Shown here piece after piece: positions 6,165-10,762 of a stretch of 10,762 nucleotides of DNA. The notes under the pieces are model-generated. The model saw only the letters and a program-made list of their open reading frames with translations. It was not told the origin of the DNA and made no database searches. Origin of the DNA: CAZYBG01 sp964645155 (GTDB lineage Bacteria; Pseudomonadota; Alphaproteobacteria; Rhodobacterales; Rhodobacteraceae); assembly GCA_964645155.1 (NCBI GenBank), contig CAZYBG010000097.1, positions 1 through 10,762 of the forward strand. Direction: 5' to 3'. The number at the start of each line of letters is the position of its first letter. The first letter of the stretch is position 1. The position numbers and the translations under genes are program-made.

Positions 6165-7097
6165 CAGGCGCGCCGCGGCCGCGCCCCAGTAGCTGACGGT
6201 GCCGCACAGCGTCTGCCGGTAGAGGCCGAGCCCGCGCAGCGCCCGCAACCGGGGCAGGGCCGGCAGGTCCCGCGCCTCGGCGAACCGTTCCAGCAGGGCG
6301 CGGTTCTCGGGCGTCAGGCGGTGCGCCGATGCGCGCAGCGCGGCGATGTTGGCGGCGTTCCAGTCGCGGAAGCGCCCGGCTGCGACCATGCCGAGGCGAC
6401 GCGCCCGCGCAGCCAAGGACGCGTTCGAGCCGACCAGGTTGCCGCCATGCTGGCGGTAGAGCACCTGGGGCTCGGCGTCGTAGAGGACCGTGCCGCCGGC
6501 GCCGGCGACGATCTGGTAGAGCCACCAGTCATGCGCCACGACGCCGGGCGCCTCGCGCAGGGCGGCCCGCGCCAGCGCCAGTGCCGCGCGGTTCATCACC
6601 ATGGTGTTGCCGCCCGCGATGCTCTGGACCAGCGCGTTCGGGAAGGACGGCCGCGCCCGGAACAGCGGCGAGAGGCCGGTGACGCGGAGCGAGCGGTCGC
6701 AGATCGCCGTGCGGCCGCAATAGAGGACCGGGTGCGTGTCGGGCAGCGCCGAGAGCCACGCCACCGCCCGCGCGAGCTTGCCCGGAAGCCAGACGTCGTC
6801 CTGATCGCAGAACGCCGCGAAGCCGGTCTCGCGCCCGGTTGCGGACAGCAGGTGGAGGAAGTTCCGCGCCGCCCCGCGCCCCGGACCCGCCGCCAGCATG
6901 ACCTGCTCCGGTGGGTGGCGCGCGGCGAATTCGGCCACGACCTGCGGCCCGCAATCCGCCGACCCGTCGTCAGAGACGACGAGGCGCCAGCGGATGCCGC
7001 GCTGCGCGGCGATGCTGGCGAGCTGGCCCGACACCCAGTCGCCGCCGTTGTGCAGCGCCAGAAGGATCGTGACCTCGGGTCCGGGGGAGGACGTCAT
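6159..7097 (-). CDS. Family 2 glycosyltransferase
   Basis: This 312-residue protein has a GT-A fold nucleotide-sugar binding start (VTILLALHNGGDWVSGQLASIAAQ, 9-32), the SDDGS motif (42-46), the metal-binding DQDD (98-101; a DxD type site), a GGNTMVMNR segment (162-170), and HDWW (189-192). The Asp of HDWW is in the place of the catalytic base. RQHGGNLVG (215-223) resembles rhamnosyltransferase-like GT2 enzymes that build O-antigen or exopolysaccharide. The acceptor and sugar cannot be deduced. The C-terminal part is amphipathic with no clear multi-pass membrane region, so it is probably cytoplasmic or membrane-associated. The start has GGAGAAG 3 nt upstream on the minus strand. It stands alone: no other polysaccharide gene is in the window. 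It diverges from aroA and converges on the phosphoesterase; its stop lies in the 13-bp repeat array. Confidence 0.92.
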   Translation of the reverse strand: MTSSPGPEVTILLALHNGGDWVSGQLASIAAQRGIRWRLVVSDDGSADCGPQVVAEFAARHPPEQVMLAAGPGRGAARNFLHLLSATGRETGFAAFCDQDDVWLPGKLARAVAWLSALPDTHPVLYCGRTAICDRSLRVTGLSPLFRARPSFPNALVQSIAGGNTMVMNRAALALARAALREAPGVVAHDWWLYQIVAGAGGTVLYDAEPQVLYRQHGGNLVGSNASLAARARRLGMVAAGRFRDWNAANIAALRASAHRLTPENRALLERFAEARDLPALPRLRALRGLGLYRQTLCGTVSYWGAAAARLV

Positions 7098-7144
7098 CGG
7101 CTTCTCCGTAGCTGGCCGCGGCCGATGCTAGGACAAGGCCGTTT

Positions 7145-7172
7145 CGCGACGGTTACCCGCGGCGCGCGACGG
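7145..7172. promoter_or_regulatory. Direct repeat CGCGACGG, 20 bp apart, upstream of aroA
   Basis: CGCGACGG occurs at 7145-7152 and 7165-7172, exactly 20 bp start to start (about two helical turns). In both copies TTACCC follows within 3 nt. The second copy ends 2 nt before the candidate aroA -35 box, so the pair would be centred near -62 and -42 of the inferred start. This is a usual position for an activator dimer. The 133-bp gap between the glycosyltransferase and aroA also holds the palindrome GGCCGCGGCC (7114-7123). No known regulator site is recognised. Confidence 0.3.
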
Positions 7173-7174
7173 CA

Positions 7175-7203
7175 TTTACCCTGCCGGGCGGCTCGGCTAA
7201 GAC
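7175..7203 (+). promoter_or_regulatory. Candidate aroA promoter
   Basis: TTTACC (7175-7180) and TAAGAC (7198-7203) are spaced by 17 nt and match the sigma-70 hexamers at four and three positions. The start would be near 7210, giving a leader of about 20 nt that contains GAGG (7221-7224) 6 nt before the ATG. The call rests on spacing and position; the hexamers alone are weak. Confidence 0.35.
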
Positions 7204-7230
7204 CCGCGGCGACCAGATGCGAGGCGCGAC

Positions 7231-8580
7231 ATGTCCGGCCACGGCAGCCCGATCCCGATGACCTCCCGCCGGGGCGCGGCGCTGCGCGGCACCGCCGAGG
7301 TGCCCGGCGACAAGTCGATCAGCCACCGCGCGCTGATCCTCGGGGCGCTCGCCGTGGGCGAGACCCGGGTGACGGGCCTGCTCGAGGGCCAGGACGTGCT
7401 CGATACCGCCCAGGCGATGCGCGCCTTCGGCGCCGAGGTCGAGCGGCTCGGGCAGGGAGAGTGGTGCGTGCAGGGCGTCGGCGTCGGCGGCTTCGCCGAG
7501 CCGACCGAGGTGATCGACTGCGGCAATTCCGGCACCGGCGTGCGGCTCGTCATGGGGGCGATGGCGACCTCGCCCATCACCGCGACCTTCACCGGCGACG
7601 CCTCGCTGACCAAGCGGCCGATGGGCCGCGTGACCGAGCCGCTGGCGCTGTTCGGTGCGCGCGCCTTCGGGCGGCAGGGCGGCCGGCTGCCGATGACCGT
7701 GGTGGGCGCCGCCGAGCCGGTGCCGGTGCGCTACGCGCTGCCGGTGGCCTCGGCGCAGGTGAAATCCGCGGTGCTGCTCGCCGGGCTGAACGCGCCGGGC
7801 GAGACGGTGGTGATCGAGCGCGAGCCGACGCGCGACCATTCCGAGCGGATGCTGGCCGGCTTCGGCGCGACGCTGCGCTTCGAGGACACGCCCGAGGGGC
7901 GGGCCATCGTGCTGACCGGCCAGCCCGAGCTGCGCCCGCAGAACGTCGCCGTGCCGCGCGACCCTTCGTCGGCGGCCTTCCCGGTCTGCGCAGCGCTGAT
8001 CGTCGAGGGCTCGGACATCCTCGTCCCCGGCGTCAGCCAGAACCCGACGCGCAACGGCCTCTACGCCACGCTGGTCGAGATGGGCGCCGAGATCGAGTTC
8101 CGGAACCCGCGCGAGGAGGGCGGCGAGCCGGTGGCCGACCTGCGCGTCAGGTTCTCTGCGCTGCGCGGCGTCGAGGTCCCGCCGGAACGCGCGGCGAGCA
8201 TGATTGACGAGTTTCCGGTGCTGGCGGTGGTCGCCGCCTGCGCCGAGGGCACCACCGTGATGCGCGGGGTGAGGGAACTGCGCGTCAAGGAAAGCGACCG
8301 GATCGACGCGATGGCGCGCGGCCTCGAGGCCTGCGGGGTGGGCGTGGAGGAGGAAGAGGACACGCTGATCGTGCATGGCCGGGGCGCCGGCGGCGTTGCC
8401 GGCGGGGCGACCGTCAGGACGCATCTCGACCACCGCATCGCGATGAGCTTCCTGGTGCTCGGCCTTGCCACCGAGCGGCCCGTGGGCGTCGACGACGGCG
8501 CGCCCATCGCCACCTCTTTCCCGGCCTTCGAGGGGCTGATGCAGCATCTCGGCGGCGCGATCGTGCGCGGCAACCGCTAG
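7231..8580 (+). CDS. aroA: 3-phosphoshikimate 1-carboxyvinyltransferase (EPSP synthase), class II
   Basis: This 449-residue enzyme joins shikimate 3-phosphate and phosphoenolpyruvate to make EPSP, the sixth shikimate-pathway step. All four class II signatures are present: PGDKSISHR (25-33), SAQVK (174-178), RDHSE (201-205) and NPTR (271-274). It therefore groups with the Agrobacterium CP4 enzyme rather than with E. coli AroA. Catalytic-region residues Asp326/Glu327 (SMIDE) and RVKESDR (351-357) are intact. In the PEP-site loop it reads GNSGTG (98-103); glycine 101 stands where CP4 has the alanine linked to glyphosate tolerance. The start is supported by GAGG 6 nt upstream and by the MSGHG N-terminus, which I recall from Rhodobacterales AroA; Met10 is an alternative. 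Its stop overlaps that of the convergent VOC gene. cmk and rpsA follow beyond that gene. Confidence 0.97.
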   Translation: MSGHGSPIPMTSRRGAALRGTAEVPGDKSISHRALILGALAVGETRVTGLLEGQDVLDTAQAMRAFGAEVERLGQGEWCVQGVGVGGFAEPTEVIDCGNSGTGVRLVMGAMATSPITATFTGDASLTKRPMGRVTEPLALFGARAFGRQGGRLPMTVVGAAEPVPVRYALPVASAQVKSAVLLAGLNAPGETVVIEREPTRDHSERMLAGFGATLRFEDTPEGRAIVLTGQPELRPQNVAVPRDPSSAAFPVCAALIVEGSDILVPGVSQNPTRNGLYATLVEMGAEIEFRNPREEGGEPVADLRVRFSALRGVEVPPERAASMIDEFPVLAVVAACAEGTTVMRGVRELRVKESDRIDAMARGLEACGVGVEEEEDTLIVHGRGAGGVAGGATVRTHLDHRIAMSFLVLGLATERPVGVDDGAPIATSFPAFEGLMQHLGGAIVRGNR

Positions 8581-9026
8581 ATCTGCGGACCCGCGGGTTT
8601 CGCCCGCTCGCCGAGGTGCTGCGCGACCTTCACGAGGTAGCCGTCGGGGTCCTGCACCAGGAACTCGCGCTGGCCGCCGAGCCGGTCACCCCAGTCGCGC
8701 CATTTCTCGAACGGTGCGACGAAGAACCCCCGGCCGGCGGCGGCGATCCGCGCCGCCACCCCGTCGACATCGGCGACGAAGACCTGGATGACGACCCCGC
8801 GGCCGAACGGCGGCTCCATGGCGCCGGTCTCCCAGCTGCCGTCGCGGACAAAGAACATCACCTGGGCGCCGTCGGGATGCGCGAGCATGGCGAGCTGCTC
8901 GGAGGGCCGGTCGAACTGCACCTCAAACCCCAGAAGATCGGTCCAGAACGCGCGTGTCCGCGCATAGTCCGAGACGAGAAGCTCGGGGATCATGGTCTGC
9001 CAGCGGGCGGGCGGGTGGCCGGGCAT
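8577..9026 (-). CDS. VOC-superfamily protein (glyoxalase/bleomycin-resistance fold)
   Basis: The 149-residue protein has two beta-alpha-beta-beta-beta modules: IPELLVSDYARTRAFWTDLLGFEV (13-36) up to VMFFVRDG, and VIQVFVADVDGVAARIAAAG (79-98) up to FLVQDPDGYLVKVAQHLGE (121-139). The closing strand reads DPDGYLVKVAQ. The glutamate that usually ligates metal in the catalytic DPDGN-x-hxEh form is replaced here, so a binding rather than a metal-dependent catalytic role is likely. The ligand is unknown. A bleomycin-type binding protein is one possibility, but most such proteins are uncharacterised. The start at 9026 has GGAGA 9 nt upstream; the alternative Met12 has no ribosome binding site. It lies on the minus strand between aroA and cmk, genes often collinear in relatives, and its TAG stop shares CTAG (8577-8580) with the aroA stop. 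Confidence 0.88.
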   Translation of the reverse strand: MPGHPPARWQTMIPELLVSDYARTRAFWTDLLGFEVQFDRPSEQLAMLAHPDGAQVMFFVRDGSWETGAMEPPFGRGVVIQVFVADVDGVAARIAAAGRGFFVAPFEKWRDWGDRLGGQREFLVQDPDGYLVKVAQHLGERAKPAGPQI

Positions 9027-9042
9027 GTCGGGTGGTCTCCGT

Positions 9043-9071
9043 TTGACAGGTCGGCACCATTCGACCAGAAG
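9043..9071 (+). promoter_or_regulatory. Candidate cmk promoter with internal inverted repeat
   Basis: TTGACA (9043-9048) is a perfect sigma-70 -35 hexamer; 17 nt later CAGAAG (9066-9071) is a poor -10 box (three of six). The spacer contains the inverted repeat GGTCG (9049-9053) / CGACC (9062-9066). The 10-bp palindrome GGCGATCGCC (9071-9080) lies at the inferred start site, just before the ribosome binding site GGGGAAGGAG (9082-9091). A separate cmk promoter makes sense, because the minus-strand VOC gene stands between aroA and cmk. The same bases are the 5' region of the VOC gene. Confidence 0.45.
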
Positions 9072-9097
9072 GCGATCGCCTGGGGAAGGAGCGACGG

Positions 9098-9718
9098 ATG
9101 CAGTTCACCGTAGCGATCGACGGGCCGGCCGCCGCGGGCAAGGGCACGATCTCGCGCGCTGTGGCGGCGCATTTCGGTTTCGCGCATCTCGACACGGGCC
9201 TTCTCTACCGCGCCATCGGGCGCAAGGTGCTGGACGGTGCGACGCCCGAGGCGGCCGCGCGCACGCTGCGACTGGAGGATCTTGCCCGCGGCGATCTGCG
9301 GACGGCCGAGGTGGCGGATGCCGCCAGCCGGGTCGCCGCACTGCCGGAGGTGCGCGCCGCGCTGGTCGGCTTCCAGCGGGCCTTCGCCCGCCGCGACGGG
9401 GGCGCGGTGCTCGACGGGCGCGACATCGGCACGGTGATCTGCCCGCAGGCGCAGGTGAAGCTGTTCGTCACCGCCACCGACGAGTGCCGCGCCGCACGCC
9501 GCCACGGCGAGCTTGTCGGCCTCGGCGTGGCCACGACCGAGGCCGAGGTGCTGGACGACCTGCGCGCACGGGACGCCCGCGATTCAGCGCGGGCGGTGTC
9601 GCCGCTGAGGCCGGCGCCGGATGCGCTCTTGCTCGACACCACCGAACTCACTATAGAGGCGGCCGTCGAACAGGCCGTGAGAGCCGTGGCGCGGAGACTT
9701 GGGCAGGGTCGGGGATAA
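9098..9718 (+). CDS. cmk: Cytidylate kinase
   Basis: The 206-residue enzyme phosphorylates CMP and dCMP with ATP to the diphosphates, feeding nucleotide salvage in the cytoplasm. The P-loop GPAAAGKGT (9-17) is followed by the nucleotide-binding LDTGLLYRAIG (31-41), LDGRDIGTVICPQA (105-118) and the lid arginine cluster RARDARDSARAVSPLRPA (156-173), all typical of Cmk. The length is somewhat below the 220-230 residues of E. coli-type enzymes, as is common in alphaproteobacteria. The ATG has GGAAGGAG about 6 nt upstream. It starts 71 bp from the divergent VOC gene. Its stop codon lies in the loop of a terminator-like hairpin, with rpsA following 107 nt later. Confidence 0.96.
   Translation: MQFTVAIDGPAAAGKGTISRAVAAHFGFAHLDTGLLYRAIGRKVLDGATPEAAARTLRLEDLARGDLRTAEVADAASRVAALPEVRAALVGFQRAFARRDGGAVLDGRDIGTVICPQAQVKLFVTATDECRAARRHGELVGLGVATTEAEVLDDLRARDARDSARAVSPLRPAPDALLLDTTELTIEAAVEQAVRAVARRLGQGRG
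9629..9657 (+). promoter_or_regulatory. Promoter-like pair inside the 3' end of cmk
   Basis: TTGCTC (9629-9634) and TATAGA (9652-9657), spaced by 17 nt, match the sigma-70 hexamers at three and four positions. This is one of the few TATA-like stretches in a very GC-rich region. Transcription would begin near 9664 and run toward rpsA through the terminator-like hairpin at 9706-9737. It might be a distal rpsA promoter or just coding sequence for the TTELTIEAA segment of Cmk. Confidence 0.25.
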
Positions 9719-9737
9719 CGCCGGCCCTTCTTGTTTT
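9706..9737 (+). terminator. Intrinsic terminator (or attenuator) between cmk and rpsA
   Basis: GGGTCGG (9706-9712) pairs with CCGGCCC (9721-9727), a 7-bp stem with one T-G pair and an 8-nt loop. It is followed at once by TTCTTGTTTT (9728-9737), eight T in ten. This is the only T-rich run after a GC stem that I found in the window. The cmk stop (9716-9718) lies in the loop. It should end or reduce the cmk transcript, which implies that rpsA has its own promoter in 9738-9800 or is reached by readthrough. Confidence 0.6.
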
Positions 9738-9825
9738 GCGCAGCGGCCCGCGGCACGGACCGACCTGACAGACCGGCGGAGCCAACCGCCAGGCCAGACA
9801 CATGATGAAAAGGAACCGAACACGC

Positions 9826-10762
9826 ATGTGCGCCAAAGTGACGATGGAGGACTTCGAAGCCCTCCTGAAAGAAAGTTTCGAGATCGACACCCCGGCAGAG
9901 GGCAGTGTCGTCAAGGGCCGGGTGATCGCCATCGAGGCGGGACAGGCCATCATCGACGTCGGCTACAAGATGGAAGGCCGCGTTGACCTCAAGGAATTCG
10001 CAGCCCCCGGGCAGACGCCCGAGATCGAGGTCGGCGACGAGGTGGAGGTCTATCTCCGCTCGGCCGAGAACGCGCGGGGCGAGGCCGTCATCAGCCGCGA
10101 GATGGCGCGCCGCGAGGAGGCTTGGGACCGGCTGGAGCAGGCCTATGCCAAGGAAGAGCGTGTCGAAGGTGCGATCTTCAACCGCGTCAAGGGCGGCTTC
10201 ACGGTCGACCTCGGCGGCGCCGTGGCGTTCCTGCCCGGCAGCCAGGTCGATGTGCGCCCGGTGCGCGACGCCGGCCCGCTGATGGGCCTCAAGCAGCCGT
10301 TCCAGATCCTCAAGATGGACCGCCGCCGCGGCAACATCGTCGTGTCGCGCCGCGCGATCCTGGAGGAGAGCCGCGCCGAGCAGCGCGCCGAGGTGATCGG
10401 CAAGCTGACCGAGGGCGACGTCGTGGACGGCGTGGTGAAGAACCTGACCGAATACGGCGCCTTCGTCGACCTCGGCGGCGTGGACGGCCTGCTGCACGTC
10501 ACCGACATGGCGTGGCGCCGGGTCAACCACCCCAACGAGATCCTCGAGATGGGCCAGACCGTGAAGGTCCAGGTCATCAAGATCAACAAGGAGACGCACC
10601 GCATCTCGCTTGGGATGAAGCAGTTGCTGTCGGATCCGTGGGACACGGTCGAACAGAAGTTCCCGATCGGCTCGGTCCACCGCGGCCGGGTCACCAACAT
10701 CACCGACTACGGCGCCTTCGTGGAGCTCGAGCCTGGGATCGAGGGGCTCGTCCACGTCTCGG
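9826..10762 (+). CDS. rpsA: Ribosomal protein S1, N-terminal part (partial)
   Basis: The frame is open to the right edge; 312 complete codons are present of a usual 550-560. S1 (OB-fold) repeats are visible at about 25-91 (EGSVVKGRVIAIEAGQAIIDVGYKMEGRV), 113-178 (EGAIFNRVKGGFTVDLGG), 197-264 (GDVVDGVVKNLTEYGAFVDLGGVDGLLHVTDM) and 282 onward (GSVHRGRVTNITDYGAFVELEPGIEGLVHVS, cut by the window). The first two are the variant ribosome-binding repeats and the next are the canonical RNA-binding ones. S1 docks on the 30S subunit through its N-terminus and unfolds mRNA leaders. The ATG at 9826 is preferred: AAAAGGA (9808-9814) lies 11 nt upstream and MCAKVTMEDFEALL aligns with other S1 starts. In-frame ATGs at 9802, 9805 and 9844 are alternatives. 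It follows cmk, as in many proteobacteria. Confidence 0.95.
   Translation, partial: MCAKVTMEDFEALLKESFEIDTPAEGSVVKGRVIAIEAGQAIIDVGYKMEGRVDLKEFAAPGQTPEIEVGDEVEVYLRSAENARGEAVISREMARREEAWDRLEQAYAKEERVEGAIFNRVKGGFTVDLGGAVAFLPGSQVDVRPVRDAGPLMGLKQPFQILKMDRRRGNIVVSRRAILEESRAEQRAEVIGKLTEGDVVDGVVKNLTEYGAFVDLGGVDGLLHVTDMAWRRVNHPNEILEMGQTVKVQVIKINKETHRISLGMKQLLSDPWDTVEQKFPIGSVHRGRVTNITDYGAFVELEPGIEGLVHVS

Noticed and set aside
6133..6525. Alternative minus-strand frame ending in the 13-bp repeat (130 codons)
   Set aside because: It is a shifted frame of the glycosyltransferase without motifs; the real frame carries SDDGS, DQDD and HDWW.
6321..8207. Open frame of 628 codons on the plus strand over the glycosyltransferase and aroA
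   Set aside because: It crosses the divergent intergenic region and reads aroA in the wrong frame; the sequence is Arg/Ala/Gly filler.
9071..9080. GGCGATCGCC as a HIP1-type cyanobacterial repeat
   Set aside because: Contains the HIP1 core GCGATCGC, but the genes are clearly alphaproteobacterial and only this one instance was noticed.
9648..9661. ACTCACTATAGAGG-like match to the phage T7 promoter in cmk
   Set aside because: It lacks the upstream TAATACG part and encodes the normal Cmk segment TELTIEA; no phage genes are nearby. Chance match.
9205..10755. Open frame of 516 codons on the minus strand over cmk and rpsA
   Set aside because: Antisense shadow of two well recognised genes; composition typical of GC-rich mirror frames and no ribosome binding site or motif.

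Overview
The window is GC-rich bacterial chromosome (about 70% G+C by eye). It most likely comes from an alphaproteobacterium of the Rhodobacterales. The support is the cytochrome b/c1 pair, the alphaproteobacterial form of SerC with a serC-type leader before serC-serA, a class II (Agrobacterium CP4-like) AroA, and an aroA/cmk/rpsA neighbourhood. All genes look like core metabolism. I see no phage, transposon, CRISPR, tRNA or rRNA.

Layout. (1) 2-1476, plus strand: the 3' end of the cytochrome b gene and complete cytochrome c1, two subunits of the respiratory bc1 complex. (2) 1494-5346: the whole phosphorylated serine pathway. serB is on the minus strand, and serC and serA run divergently from it on the plus strand. 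The 143-bp serB/serC gap holds a promoter-like pair, a perfect 17-bp palindrome between its hexamers, and two leader hairpins, the second covering the serC ribosome binding site. (3) 5355-6095: a PPP-type phosphoesterase starting 8 nt after serA. (4) 6108-6164: four copies of a 13-bp tandem repeat filling most of the gap to a convergent gene. (5) 7097-6159, minus: a GT2 glycosyltransferase. (6) 7231-8580, plus: class II EPSP synthase. (7) 9026-8577, minus: a VOC-fold protein whose stop codon overlaps the aroA stop in a shared CTAG. (8) 9098-9718 cmk and 9826-end rpsA, plus, separated by a likely intrinsic terminator.

How the genes work together: SerA, SerC and SerB convert 3-phosphoglycerate to serine. 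Cytochromes b and c1 oxidise quinol and reduce a c-type cytochrome. AroA performs the sixth shikimate-pathway step. Cmk recycles CMP/dCMP and S1 brings mRNA to the ribosome. The phosphoesterase, glycosyltransferase and VOC protein have no evident link to these pathways.

I did not find a convincing new multi-gene system. The points most worth following are regulatory or structural: the serC promoter, operator and leader; the 13-bp repeat array; the terminator between cmk and rpsA; the VOC gene splitting aroA from cmk; and a cytochrome c1 that lacks the disulfide-bearing loop of Rhodobacter but has a beta-branched residue two positions before the heme methionine. All calls are from reading the sequence; no searches were run.
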